Source: CAZQFV01 sp964592645 (lineage in GTDB: Bacteria; Chloroflexota; Chloroflexia; DTKN01). Taken from it: a DNA stretch of 64,000 bases. Each line of letters begins with the position of its first letter. Positions within the stretch are counted from its first letter, which is position 1. Below, in pieces: positions 1-8,734 of the stretch. The notes beneath the pieces were generated by a model. The model had not been told where the DNA came from, did not search any database, and saw only the letters and a program-made list of their open reading frames with translations. Location: contig CAZQFV010000008.1 in the NCBI GenBank assembly GCA_964592645.1, positions 1 through 64,000 on the forward strand, read 5' to 3'. Made by a program: the position numbers and the translations under genes.

Positions 1-50
1 GATGGACAAACGTCTGTGCCCGGTACATACCGGTCAAACCTCTCTGCCCA

Positions 51-78
51 CTACATCGGGGCCGGCCTGTGCTATAAT
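51..78 (+). promoter_or_regulatory. Extended -10 promoter for the first gene pair
   Basis: TATAAT lies at 73-78, preceded directly by TGTGC (extended -10). The -35 region (CTACAT, 51-56, 16-nt spacer) is weak. It reads toward the metallophosphoesterase gene, leaving a leader of about 115 nt. Confidence 0.6.
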
Positions 79-199
79 AGGGAACCGTACACAGGAGCCC
101 CCCATGCGGGAGGGGCTCCGGCCCGCCGGCGCCGGCGGGCAATGTCCGGGGCGCCCGGCATTCGGCCGCCGGTGGCGTTTTCCGCAAGGAGGCCCGGCC

Positions 200-859
200 G
201 TGCTTGTCCTGTGCGTCAGCGACACAGTGGATGAACGGGTCTATACGTTGGAGAGCAAGGTCCGCCTGTCCGGTGTCGATCTGGTGTTGGCCGCCGGCGA
301 CCTGCCGGGCACCTATCTGGAGTTCCTGGTGGATCTCCTGGACGTGCCCCTCTACTATGTGTACGGCAACCATGGGGAGGAGTGGGTCCGAGCCGATGGC
401 CAGAACGCCCGGCCGCCGCTGGGTTGCCTGTGCCTGGATGGGCGGGCTGCCCGGCATAGGGCGCGGCCGGCCGGCCCGCAGTTGCTTCTGGCGGGGCTTG
501 GCGGATCGCGCCGCTACCGCCCGGGGCCGCACCAGTACACCGAGGCCGAGATGTCGCTCCGCGCCCTACGCCTGGTGCCGGCGCTGCTCCTGAACCGCTT
601 GCGGACAGGACGTTACCTCGACCTCCTGCTGACGCACGCCCCACCTTGGGGGATGCAGGACGGTCCGGACCGGCCCCATCGAGGGTTTCGCACCTTTCTA
701 TGGCTGATCGATTGCTTCAAACCGCGCTACCTGGTCCACGGGCACTATGACGCCTACGACCGCCGGATCCCCGTCCGCACCCGCCGCGGGGTCACCGAGG
801 TGGTCAATGCCTACGGCTATCACCTCCTGGAGGTAGTGGATGCCCATGAACCTAGATGA
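200..859 (+). CDS. Metallophosphoesterase-like protein
   Basis: The protein of about 219 residues has calcineurin-like phosphoesterase features: an early LVLAAGDLPGTYLEFL stretch (the GD of the metal site), VYGNHGEEW (the GNH block) and a late LVHGHYDAYDRR (the GHxH-like block), with LLTHAPPWG between them. It starts at GTG 200, which has AAGGAGG (185-191) at good spacing; longer in-frame starts upstream lack both a ribosome site and similarity. The substrate is unknown; the family covers nucleotidases, protein phosphatases and nucleases. Its 3' end overlaps the next gene by 20 nt, so the two are probably translationally coupled. Confidence 0.75.
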   Translation: MLVLCVSDTVDERVYTLESKVRLSGVDLVLAAGDLPGTYLEFLVDLLDVPLYYVYGNHGEEWVRADGQNARPPLGCLCLDGRAARHRARPAGPQLLLAGLGGSRRYRPGPHQYTEAEMSLRALRLVPALLLNRLRTGRYLDLLLTHAPPWGMQDGPDRPHRGFRTFLWLIDCFKPRYLVHGHYDAYDRRIPVRTRRGVTEVVNAYGYHLLEVVDAHEPR

Positions 860-1724
860 AAGCCGGGCGGAGTTCGATCGGGCCCACTTCCGGGCCTTTG
901 TCTCTTCTGTGGCCGCGTTCCTTTCCGGCCGGCCGAACCTGCTCTGGCCCTTTGATGAGGTGGCGGCAAAGCTGCACCTGCGCCACAGCCTCTATCGCGG
1001 GGTGCGCCCTGTCGAGCTGAGCCGCATCGTGGGGAGCGTGGACAAGGCAGAGGATTTCGACCGCGATTTTCACCCCCGGCGCGCAGAAAGCCGCGAGCGC
1101 TGGGCGCGCATCCACCGGGCGCTGCGGGCCGACGAAGCTCTCCCCCCGGTACAGCTCTACCAGGTGGGACAGGCCTACTTCGTGCTCGACGGCCATCACC
1201 GCATCTCTGCCGCCCGGGAGCAGGGCCAGGAATATATCGACGCCGAGGTGATCGAACTGCCCACTCCGGTGGATTTGGAGCCCGGTATGTCCCCCAGGGA
1301 GCTGATCCTCAAAGCGGAGCAGGCCGGCTTCCTGGAACAGACCGGCCTCGACCGGCTGCGCCCGGATTCGCGCCTGGAGGTCACCGAGCCCGGGCTGTAC
1401 GACGTCCTGCTGGAGCATATCGCCGTCCACCGCTACTACCTGGGGCTGGAGCACCGGCGGGAAATCCCCTGGGAAGAGGCCGTCACCCATTGGTACGATA
1501 CGGTCTATCTGCCGATCGTGCAGGTGGTGCGGGAGCAGGGCGTCGCCCGACACTTCCCGAAGCGGACCGAGGCGGAGCTGTATGTCTGGGTGATGGATCA
1601 CCGCCATTACCTCAGCCAGGAGACCCAGCAGGACATCACGCCCGAGCGGGCCAGCAGCGATCTGGTCGAGCGCTTCGGCGAGCGCACCTTGTGGGAGTGG
1701 TGGCAGGAGTTGTGGGGGCGCTGA
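840..1724 (+). CDS. ParB/sulfiredoxin-like nuclease-fold protein
   Basis: This protein of 294 residues (ATG 840; a second ATG at 846 is equally possible) has a ParB-N-like core: PPVQLYQVGQAYFVLDGHHR followed by ISAAREQG, in which the conserved DGHHR motif is typical of ParB/Srx-fold domains. The C-terminal half, rich in Trp, Arg and acidic residues, is not recognised. No helix-turn-helix ParB DNA-binding domain was evident, so a chromosome-segregation role is unlikely. It forms a pair with the overlapping metallophosphoesterase. Both precede, but are probably not part of, the injection-system operon, which has its own promoter just downstream. Confidence 0.65.
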   Translation: MPMNLDESRAEFDRAHFRAFVSSVAAFLSGRPNLLWPFDEVAAKLHLRHSLYRGVRPVELSRIVGSVDKAEDFDRDFHPRRAESRERWARIHRALRADEALPPVQLYQVGQAYFVLDGHHRISAAREQGQEYIDAEVIELPTPVDLEPGMSPRELILKAEQAGFLEQTGLDRLRPDSRLEVTEPGLYDVLLEHIAVHRYYLGLEHRREIPWEEAVTHWYDTVYLPIVQVVREQGVARHFPKRTEAELYVWVMDHRHYLSQETQQDITPERASSDLVERFGERTLWEWWQELWGR

Positions 1725-1727
1725 AGC

Positions 1728-1756
1728 TGGACAAAGTTTCCCTTCCGCGGTATAAT
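1728..1756 (+). promoter_or_regulatory. Promoter of the eCIS operon
   Basis: TGGACA (1728-1733), 17-nt spacer, TATAAT (1751-1756). This near-consensus housekeeping promoter sits 67 nt ahead of the AAA+ ATPase start and is the best candidate for driving the injection-system genes. Confidence 0.75.
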
Positions 1757-1822
1757 GGGATTGCGTCGACGAGGACCGTGCCGTGTGGCCGTACACCCTG
1801 CAACGGCCTAAAGGAGCTTCCT

Positions 1823-3958
1823 GTGCAGGTCCGAGACGGTTCCCAGCAGAGCACCCCACCTACCGACTCCTTGCTGACGTTGGCTTTGGAGAGGGTGGCG
1901 CTGCGTGTGCGCCGCGCCGCCCTGGAGCAGCGACTCCTGGGGGCCGACCCCTCCGACCCCTACCGCGGCCTGCTCCTCTCCGACGAAGAGGTCGATCGTC
2001 TGCTGCGGACGCTGCCCGGGGTCGCCGCCCTCCCATCCCCTCCGGCGCTGCAGGCGCTCCAGGAGCAGGGGGCGGCCCTGGACGCCCGTCTGGAGGAGCT
2101 GGGCTGCCCGCCGGGCTCGCGCCTGGGGCGGCTACTGGACCGCCTGGCGCTTTCCTCGCTGGACCGCGACATCCTGCTGTTGGCCCTGCTCCCGGAGGTC
2201 GATCCGCGCTACGGCCGGCTGCTGGCCTTTCTTCAGGACGACGTCACCCGCGGCCGGCCGGGCGTCTTCCTGGCCCTGCGCCTCTTTGCCCCCGACGAGT
2301 CCGCCCACCCACTCGTGCGCGGCCGCTTCCTGGCCGGCGCGCCGCTGCTGCGGCACCGCCTGGTGCGGCTGGAGGGCCTGCCCACGGACCCCTCCTCCGT
2401 CCTGTTGCAGCAGACCATCCTGGTAGACCCGCGCATCGTCGTCTACCTGCTGGGCGCCGAGGAACCCCAGGCCGCGCCTTTCCCCTTCTTGCAGTGGGCC
2501 GATCCCGGCCGGCCCCTGGCCGACCTGCTCCTGCCCGACGACCTCCGCGCCGCCCTGCAGTCCCTGCTCCCCGGCCTGCGCGAGGGCACCGTCCGCGTGC
2601 TGCTCCTGGAGGGGATCGCCGGCAGCGGCCGGGGCGAGGCCGCCCGGTCCCTGGCCTGGGAGCTGGGCCGGCCGCTCCTGGAGATGCTGCCCCTCGCCGA
2701 GGGCGAGGCCGAATTGCCCCCGCGCGAGCGCGCCCGCCTGGCCCTGCGCGATGCCCTGTTGCACAGGGCGCTGCTCTACTGCCACGAGGATGCCGGGTTG
2801 GACCTGGCGGCCTGGACCCCGCTCCTGGCCGATTGCCGCGTGCCGCTGCTGTTGGCCGGGGAACGCTTCGCCGGCGGCAAGCGCGCGCCGGCCGGCACCG
2901 TGCGGGTGAGCTTTCCGCTGCCCGGCCTGGCCCTGCGCGAGGCGCTCTGGACGGCCCATCTGGCCGGCCGGGAGGTCGACGGCGCGCGGCCGGCCGACCT
3001 GGCGGCGCGTTACCGCCTCAACGGCGGCCAGGTGCGCGACGCCGTGGCCTGGGCCCAGGGCCTGGCCTATAGCCGCGGCCGCACCGCCCTGCGGCTCTCC
3101 GACCTGGAGGAGGCCGTCGCCTTTGTCGTCACCCCGACGCTGGAGGGGCTGGCCCGGCCGATCGTCGCCCGCCATGCATGGGGCGAGATCGTCCTTCCCG
3201 ACGACGTCAAGAGCCACCTGCGCGAGTTCGCCTCCGCCATCCGCCGGCGCGACCAGGTCTACGACCGCTGGGGTTTCGACCGCCGCCGGCCGCTCGGACG
3301 CGGCCTGAACGCCCTCTTCGCCGGCCCTTCCGGCACCGGCAAGACCATGGCCGCCGAGATCATCGCCGGGGAGCTGGCCCTGCCGCTGCTCAAGATCGAC
3401 CTCTCCGCCGTGGTCAGCAAGTACGTCGGCGAGACCGAGAAGCACCTGCGTTCCCTCTTTGCCGAGGCCGAACGGGCCAACGCCATCCTCTTCTTCGATG
3501 AGGCCGACGCCCTCTTCGGCAAGCGCAGCGAGGTGCGCGATGCCCACGACCGCTACGCCAACATCGAGGTCGCCTACCTCCTGCAGGCGCTGGAGGAGCA
3601 CGCCGGGGTGACCATCCTGGCTACCAATCTCTACGGCAACCTGGACGACGCCTTTGTGCGGCGTATGCACTTTGTCGTGCACTTTCCCTTCCCCGACGAG
3701 GCCATGCGCCGGGGCATCTGGGAGGTGATCTTTCCGGAGCAGGCGCCCCTGGCCGACGACGTGGACCGCGCCGAACTTGCCCGGCGCTTCCGGGTGACCG
3801 GGGGACATATCCGCAACATCGCCTTGGGAGCCGCTTTCCTGGCCGCGGAGGACGGCCAGGTGATCCGCATGGGCCACCTGTTGCAGGCGGCCCGGCGCGA
3901 GTTCCAGAAGATGGGCAAAGTGATCACCGAGGGCGACTTTGGCCCGGTGGTCGAGTAG
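1823..3958 (+). CDS. eCIS AAA+ ATPase (Afp15/Pvc15-like)
   Basis: The start is GTG 1823, with AAGGAG at 1811-1816. The protein has about 711 residues. The N-terminal two-thirds is a helical region and a degenerate ATPase-like segment (LLLEGIAGSGRGEAARS). The C-terminal domain is a classical AAA+ module: Walker A GPSGTGKT near residue 501, Walker B ILFFDEADALF near 554-564, then sensor ILATNLYGN and Arg-finger region DDAFVRRMHF. ATPases of this type are conserved members of extracellular contractile injection system loci and are thought to act in particle assembly or disassembly in the producing cell. A hairpin (GGGTCC-TCC-GGACCC, 3966-3980) follows the stop but has no T-run. Confidence 0.9.
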   Translation: MQVRDGSQQSTPPTDSLLTLALERVALRVRRAALEQRLLGADPSDPYRGLLLSDEEVDRLLRTLPGVAALPSPPALQALQEQGAALDARLEELGCPPGSRLGRLLDRLALSSLDRDILLLALLPEVDPRYGRLLAFLQDDVTRGRPGVFLALRLFAPDESAHPLVRGRFLAGAPLLRHRLVRLEGLPTDPSSVLLQQTILVDPRIVVYLLGAEEPQAAPFPFLQWADPGRPLADLLLPDDLRAALQSLLPGLREGTVRVLLLEGIAGSGRGEAARSLAWELGRPLLEMLPLAEGEAELPPRERARLALRDALLHRALLYCHEDAGLDLAAWTPLLADCRVPLLLAGERFAGGKRAPAGTVRVSFPLPGLALREALWTAHLAGREVDGARPADLAARYRLNGGQVRDAVAWAQGLAYSRGRTALRLSDLEEAVAFVVTPTLEGLARPIVARHAWGEIVLPDDVKSHLREFASAIRRRDQVYDRWGFDRRRPLGRGLNALFAGPSGTGKTMAAEIIAGELALPLLKIDLSAVVSKYVGETEKHLRSLFAEAERANAILFFDEADALFGKRSEVRDAHDRYANIEVAYLLQALEEHAGVTILATNLYGNLDDAFVRRMHFVVHFPFPDEAMRRGIWEVIFPEQAPLADDVDRAELARRFRVTGGHIRNIALGAAFLAAEDGQVIRMGHLLQAARREFQKMGKVITEGDFGPVVE

Positions 3959-4231
3959 TCGATAGGGGTCCTCCGGACCCTTGGGGGGCAAGCCGAAGCC
4001 TTCCCATACGGCAGGAAATCCTCGCCCTTGTCCAGGCGCGTTTGCCCGTCGCGGCGGTGCGGACGATGTGGGGCGGGCTGCGCGGGACCCCGCCCGAGGC
4101 CGGCCGGGTCGATGTCGAGTTGGGCGAACCGATGGGAGACTGGGGCGGCGTGCCCACCGCCCCGGCGCAGAGCGATGCCGGGTTATGCCGATCTATGGCG
4201 TTGCGCCACGGCGGCCTGAAAGAGAGGAACG
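3959..4231 (+). other. Intergenic gap with hairpin; possible gene remnant
   Basis: This 273-nt interval has a perfect 6-bp hairpin at 3966-3980. One plus frame (about 4003-4200) is open and reads like protein (RQEILALVQARLPVAAV), but it has no start with a ribosome site and no family I recognise. The end of the interval merges into an AACCACAAAGGCACCAAGG string, a type of dispersed intergenic sequence, which also supplies the first codons of the next gene. Confidence 0.3.
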
Positions 4232-4906
4232 GTGAACCACAAAGGCACCAAGGCAGCGGGAACCGATCCCAGCAGTGTAGAGGTGGTGCGTGTCGCCACT
4301 TGGAAGCCGGCCCACCCGCCGCTGGAGGGGGTGGAGGTGGAACCCCCTCCCCTGCCGGAGGTGGAGCGCGGCTGGCGCTTTGCCCATGTCCTGATGACGA
4401 TCACCCAGATCGAGACGCGCGAGGCGCTGGCCTTTGCCCGCGCCCTGGGCGATCTGCTGATGGAGCGCGGCCTGGTCTCCCGCGAGGAGCTGCAGAAGCG
4501 TCTGGACGAGGCCCGCGCCGGGGTGGAGGAGAATCCCGTCCCCAAGGTGATGTTGGCCAAGGGCGGGGACAAGTACGCCGCCGAGAACAACATCCTTGTC
4601 GACTGCCTGGAGCGCCTGCCGATCTGCCGGGCGCGCTGCTGCCGCTACAGCTTCTGCCTGACGGAGCAGGACCTGGACGAGGGGGTGGCCCGCTGGGACT
4701 ACGGCCAGCCCTACTGGATGCGCAAGCGCGCCGACGGCTACTGCGCGCACTGCGACCCGCAGACCTACCGGTGCCGCATCTTTCAGCACCGGCCCTACGT
4801 ATGCCGCGTCTACGACTGCCGCGACGACCGGCGTATCTGGCTCGATTTCGAGAACAAGGTGCCGGCGCCGTTTCCGGTGGAGGAAGCATGGGAGGAGAAA
4901 CGATGA
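4232..4906 (+). CDS. YkgJ-type Zn/Fe-binding cysteine cluster protein (copy 1)
   Basis: The GTG start has AGAGAGG upstream; the first ten codons come from a dispersed-repeat-like sequence, so a start further in (GTG 4282) is possible. The C-terminal half carries a CxxCxxCC-family pattern: ICRARCC near residue 129, then GYCAHCDPQTYRCRIFQHRP and YVCRVYDC, a set of about ten cysteines expected to hold Zn or an Fe-S cluster. Residues 60-100 form a helical coiled region. The gene overlaps the second copy by 4 nt (ATGA). Its biochemical role is unknown; placement inside the eCIS operon suggests assembly or cargo work in the cytoplasm. Confidence 0.75.
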   Translation: MNHKGTKAAGTDPSSVEVVRVATWKPAHPPLEGVEVEPPPLPEVERGWRFAHVLMTITQIETREALAFARALGDLLMERGLVSREELQKRLDEARAGVEENPVPKVMLAKGGDKYAAENNILVDCLERLPICRARCCRYSFCLTEQDLDEGVARWDYGQPYWMRKRADGYCAHCDPQTYRCRIFQHRPYVCRVYDCRDDRRIWLDFENKVPAPFPVEEAWEEKR

Positions 4907-5535
4907 CCCCCGAGCAAGGTGAATCCGCGGCCGGCCTTTCCCTGGAGGAGCGCGACTGGCTGGCCGGCCTGCGCTACTGCCACGGCCAACTGAACGGCCA
5001 CAGCCTGCGGCTCTTCGAGGCCCTCTCCTACTGCTACGCCCTGGCCGAGACGCTGATCGCCAAGGGCCTGGCCGGCATCGACGAGTTGGAGGCGCGCAAG
5101 GACGCCGCGGCGCAGCGCGTGGCCGCCCATTTCCAGCAGCAGCGCCTCGGCGTGCAGATGGGCGAGGAGCGCGACAAGTACAACCTGGGCGGCCAGGAGG
5201 CGCGCCTCGATTGCGCCGGGCGCCGCGACCTCTGCCGCGCGGCCTGCTGCAAGCTGAACTTTGCCCTCTCGCCCCAGGATATCGAGGAGGGTACGGTGCG
5301 CTGGCGGCTGGACCAGCCCTACATGATCCGCCACGGCGCCGACGGCTACTGCGTCCACCTGGACCGAGAGACGCTGCAGTGCACGATCTATGAGCGGCGG
5401 CCGGCCATCTGCCGCCTCTATAGCTGCCGCAACGATCAGAATGTATGGCTGGACTATGACCGGTCGGTGGTAAATCCCGCGCTGGTTCCCGGCGAGACCC
5501 TTCAGCCGGAGGAGGAACCCTATGCCGTTCCGTAG
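4903..5535 (+). CDS. YkgJ-type Zn/Fe-binding cysteine cluster protein (copy 2)
   Basis: The start is ATG 4903, overlapping the preceding stop, with GGAGGA at 4891-4896; the protein has 210 residues. It is a paralogue of the preceding gene with the same order of motifs: a helical N-terminus (LFEALSYCYALAETLIAKGL), a cysteine cluster LCRAACC, the shared DQPYMIRHGADGYCVH block (compare GQPYWMRKRADGYCAH in copy 1) and AICRLYSCRNDQNVWLDYD. The paired copies look like an old tandem duplication. The gene overlaps the next CDS by 14 nt, so it is translated as part of the operon. Confidence 0.75.
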   Translation: MTPEQGESAAGLSLEERDWLAGLRYCHGQLNGHSLRLFEALSYCYALAETLIAKGLAGIDELEARKDAAAQRVAAHFQQQRLGVQMGEERDKYNLGGQEARLDCAGRRDLCRAACCKLNFALSPQDIEEGTVRWRLDQPYMIRHGADGYCVHLDRETLQCTIYERRPAICRLYSCRNDQNVWLDYDRSVVNPALVPGETLQPEEEPYAVP

Positions 5536-6763
5536 GCGCCGGCGCGCCGTGCAGGAGCAGAAAGAGCCTACCGCGCAGCAGCCCGGGACGGAGGAGCAGC
5601 TCGAGCCCTCTCCGGTGGAGCTGTTGTCCGTGACCCCGGCCCTGCTGCGCCACCCTCGCCTGGACATGCCGGCCAATGTCGCTCCGCGCGCTGCCCTTCT
5701 GCGCGCACAGCAGCACGCCGTGGGCAACAGTATGCTCCGGCGCCTGCTCGATCGCCCGGACACTGCCCGGGGGTTCATGCAATCCTGCCCGCTGAAGCTG
5801 TCGTCCAAAGTCCTCTGCCCCTTTGGCGGCGCCTGCCACTCCTGTCCGGTGCCCGGAGCGTTGGGCTCCTCCCGGGAAGAGGAGCGCAGAGGGAGCTTTC
5901 TCAGGCCGGCCTCCGCCCGCGTGGAAGCGGCCCCCGGCGAGGAGATTGAGGAGGAATTCGGCGCGCCGGCCGCCGGCCGCCTGATGGGGCAGCCCGTGCC
6001 CTTTGGTCCGGGGCCATGCTCCTGGGACGCGCTGGCCCGCCAGGGGCTGAACCGCGGCATCCCCGAGGCGGTGGCGTTCCTCCGGGAGGCCGATACGGCC
6101 CGTGGCGCGGCCGGCGCCAGGGTGAAGTACGGCGAAACGCGGTGGGAGGCTTCCAAGGCAACCTTCCCCCGGATCGAATATGAGTGGACCCCGGCGGAGA
6201 ACAACCAGGTCACCGGCAAGGTCAAGCAAACGACCTCGAAGATGGGGCCGGTCTCCAAGTGGTCGCTGCCGGCCGGAGAATATGTGGTTCCGGGGGCGCT
6301 CGTCACCGCCAATTTCCCGCAGTGCGGGCAGGGCGGCAAGAAAGTGCCCTTTTCCACGATGATCAGCGCCGAGATGGCCGGCATTGCCGCCCAGGCCGAG
6401 CAGGAGCACGAGAACGACTACACACGCAGCTATACCCTCACCCTGGTCAAGTGGGCCGGCATCATCAACTCCGTCGCCGCCCAGACCTTTGGCCCCGGCC
6501 CCAAGGACAAGGTCAAGCAAGAGATCGATGCGGCGCTGACCGCGGCGGGCAGCAAGTCGCGCGACCAGTGGGTCGCCGAGATCAACCGCCTGAACGCCCT
6601 CAGCCTGCAGCGGGACATGCCGCCGGGGGCCTCCGCGCACACGCTCAAGTCCGACGGTGAGCCGATTACCTGCCCGGAGAACTGCTCCAAGATCGTGGCC
6701 ACGACGGTCCGTGCGCCCTCGACCAATGTCCCAGGAGTTTCCTCGGAGTCGTTGATCAACTAG
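5522..6763 (+). CDS. Candidate eCIS cargo A, N-terminal loading-type module
   Basis: This protein of 413 residues has no recognised full-length family. Residues 1-15 are Arg-rich (MPFRRRRRAV). Residues 41-77 carry a module (PANVAPRAALLRAQQHAVGN) that recurs in the two genes that follow. The middle is Pro/Glu-rich and contains a Cys group (LCPFGGACHSCPVPG). The C-terminal domain (about 195-390) has AAQAEQEHENDYTRSY, whose E-x2-E-H-x2-D spacing resembles metal-binding helices of peptidase-like domains, but no canonical HExxH is present. It sits between the YkgJ pair and a DUF4157 protein, ahead of the structural genes, as cargo genes often do. Cargo function is inferred. Confidence 0.5.
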   Translation: MPFRRRRRAVQEQKEPTAQQPGTEEQLEPSPVELLSVTPALLRHPRLDMPANVAPRAALLRAQQHAVGNSMLRRLLDRPDTARGFMQSCPLKLSSKVLCPFGGACHSCPVPGALGSSREEERRGSFLRPASARVEAAPGEEIEEEFGAPAAGRLMGQPVPFGPGPCSWDALARQGLNRGIPEAVAFLREADTARGAAGARVKYGETRWEASKATFPRIEYEWTPAENNQVTGKVKQTTSKMGPVSKWSLPAGEYVVPGALVTANFPQCGQGGKKVPFSTMISAEMAGIAAQAEQEHENDYTRSYTLTLVKWAGIINSVAAQTFGPGPKDKVKQEIDAALTAAGSKSRDQWVAEINRLNALSLQRDMPPGASAHTLKSDGEPITCPENCSKIVATTVRAPSTNVPGVSSESLIN

Positions 6764-6773
6764 GGGAGGGACG

Positions 6774-8597
6774 ATGCCCAAGCAGAAGCATGGCCGGGAA
6801 CGCGAAGAGGTGCGGCGGACGGGGCGGGAGCCGGAACAGCAGCCGGCAGCGCCGCGGCCGGAGCGACCGGCCGTGCCCTCCCCGGCCCTGGGCGATGCCC
6901 GCCTGGACCACCCGGCCAACGTCGCCCGGCGGGCGGCCCTGGTCCGCTCCGGCCAGCAGTCCCTGGGCAACCGGGCGCTGCAGCGCGCCGTCCATCCCCA
7001 GCCGGCCCCCGTTTCGCCGCAGGGCCTCCTGGAAGAGGTGTCCCAGGAGATCGAGCAGCAGCGCGGAGGGGGAAGCCCGCTCGACGCCGCCGTGCAGTCG
7101 GCGTGGGCCCCACTCTTTGGGCACGACCTGTCCGGCGTGCGCATCCATGCCGACCCGCCGGCCGACCGGCTGGCCGGCCGCGTGGCCGCCACCGCCTTTG
7201 CCACCGGCCCGGACATCTTCTTCCGCGCCGGGGCCTACCAGCCGGCCAGCACCGCCGGGCAGCGCCTCCTGGCGCACGAGGTGGCCCACGTCGTGCAGCA
7301 GGGCGGGCAGTCGCCGGCGGGAGGCCCACTGGCGGTCTCCTCCCCCGGCGATGCCTTCGAGGAGGAGGCCGAGCGCGCGGCCGAGGCGGTCGTCGCCAAC
7401 GCCCGGGCCAGCCTCTCCGGCGTGCCGCCCTCCCTCCAGCGCGTCACGGCCCGCTTCGGCGTCTATGCCCCGACGATCTACAGCGAGCTCTTCAATATCC
7501 TACGCTTTCTGGGGAGCGACCTGCGCCAGCGGCTGGACGAGGTGCCCTCGACCGAGCGCGTGGTCGGCGACGTGCGCACCTGGAACGGCGACGTCGATGC
7601 CTGGCGCACCTTCTACCAGAACAATATGCAGGACGAGATTGGGGAAGCGATGGTCGGTGTGGCCCAGGGTCTCTGGGACCGCTGCGTGCAGCTGCGCGAG
7701 GACATCACCCGGTGCAAGCAGCGCCTGGTCCGCGAGCGGCTTTCCGAGGCCCGGTCGGCCATCTCCAGCGCGGCCACGGCGCTGCAGGAGCACAACGCCG
7801 AGCTGGACGAGGCCAAGCGCGCTGCTTTCCTGAAGAACGATCCCGACGTGATGGGGCAGGTTATGAACTTTGTCGGCAATGCGGTGAGCATCGGCATGGG
7901 CCTGCACGACCTCTCGCGGGACATATCCGGTGCCATTGCCGAGCTGCGCGGCGACACCATCCCGGAGGCCAGCAGGTACGCCCGCTGGCTGGGCCGGATC
8001 AACCGGATCCTGGCCGCGGCCGGCGTCCTCTACAGCCTGGCCCAGGAGCCCCCGCCGGCCCAGCTCAGCGCGGCCCTGGCCAACGTCAACACCCTGGCCG
8101 GCGCCTTTAGCGCCGGTGCCACGCTGCTCAACGTGGCGCCGCACATCGGGCTTTATGCCACCCTGTACCTGGCGCCCATGACCCAGGTGATTACCGCCAA
8201 CCTGGACCGCATCCTGGGCAGGCACCTGCACGACCTGAACGTTGTCTCGTCTGTGGCCGGCTTACAGATCGACATGAGCAACGAGCCCGGTGGCTGGCCG
8301 CTCTTCTACTTTATGCTGAGCGTGATGGGGGCCGGCGGGCCCGACGGGGTGCCATGGCCCGCCCCGCGCGAGGTGGAGAGCTTCCTGGTCTCGCGCCGTG
8401 AGGTGATCGCCGCCGGCGCCCGCAACGAGGAGGGCGAGGCCCAGGAAGTGCCGACCACCGGCTGGTGGTTCTGGCGCCGCCTCGACCCGGCCCGGGCCCG
8501 CGAGTACATCTTCCAGAACCGTCAGAGCCTCTGGGCGATGTTCTACGGGCGCATGGCCGTGCCGCGGCCGGACCAGGTGCCGCGCGGCCGGCGCTAG
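6774..8597 (+). CDS. DUF4157 (HExxH) protein, candidate eCIS cargo B
   Basis: This protein of 607 residues begins with a charged tail, then the shared module at 39-73 (RAALVRSGQQSLGN), then a canonical DUF4157 domain at about 100-180: PLFGHDLSGVRIHADPPADRLA and LLAHEVAHVVQQGG with HEVAH at 168-172. The remaining 400 residues are helical and partly hydrophobic (VMGQVMNFVGNAVSIGMGL; a longer Ala/Leu-rich stretch near 410-470) and could be a pore-forming or membrane-active domain. DUF4157 proteins are strongly associated with eCIS loci; whether the domain is an active protease is not settled. The ribosome site is GGGAGGGACG directly before ATG 6774. Confidence 0.75.
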   Translation: MPKQKHGREREEVRRTGREPEQQPAAPRPERPAVPSPALGDARLDHPANVARRAALVRSGQQSLGNRALQRAVHPQPAPVSPQGLLEEVSQEIEQQRGGGSPLDAAVQSAWAPLFGHDLSGVRIHADPPADRLAGRVAATAFATGPDIFFRAGAYQPASTAGQRLLAHEVAHVVQQGGQSPAGGPLAVSSPGDAFEEEAERAAEAVVANARASLSGVPPSLQRVTARFGVYAPTIYSELFNILRFLGSDLRQRLDEVPSTERVVGDVRTWNGDVDAWRTFYQNNMQDEIGEAMVGVAQGLWDRCVQLREDITRCKQRLVRERLSEARSAISSAATALQEHNAELDEAKRAAFLKNDPDVMGQVMNFVGNAVSIGMGLHDLSRDISGAIAELRGDTIPEASRYARWLGRINRILAAAGVLYSLAQEPPPAQLSAALANVNTLAGAFSAGATLLNVAPHIGLYATLYLAPMTQVITANLDRILGRHLHDLNVVSSVAGLQIDMSNEPGGWPLFYFMLSVMGAGGPDGVPWPAPREVESFLVSRREVIAAGARNEEGEAQEVPTTGWWFWRRLDPARAREYIFQNRQSLWAMFYGRMAVPRPDQVPRGRR

Positions 8598-8670
8598 GCG
8601 AGAGCGGAGGAGGGTTACCGTCGGTCCGACGGCGGCACGATTGTCGAGGTGCTGGCGGTAGCGGCCTATA

Positions 8671-8681
8671 TGTGGTAAGAT
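8671..8681 (+). promoter_or_regulatory. Possible internal extended -10 promoter
   Basis: TGTGGTAAGAT matches the extended -10 form seen elsewhere in the window (TGTG-N-TAnnAT) and sits about 50 nt before the next gene in a 137-nt gap. No convincing -35 is present. Confidence 0.35.
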
Positions 8682-8734
8682 AGCGACAGGGCAGGAGATG
8701 GTTCACGGTGCTGCAGCCTGGTGAGGAGTGGGCA

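Noticed and set aside
3966..3980. Terminator after the AAA+ ATPase gene
   Set aside because: A perfect 6-bp hairpin but followed by TTGGGGGG, not a T-run; termination unsupported.
4003..4231. Small plus-strand gene in the gap after the AAA+ ATPase
   Set aside because: Open frame without a start or ribosome site, and no recognised family; noted as intergenic.
4193..7216. Minus-strand open frame of about 1000 codons
   Set aside because: It is antisense to the YkgJ and cargo genes, low in recognisable motifs and rich in Arg/Gly/Pro; an effect of high-GC codon bias.
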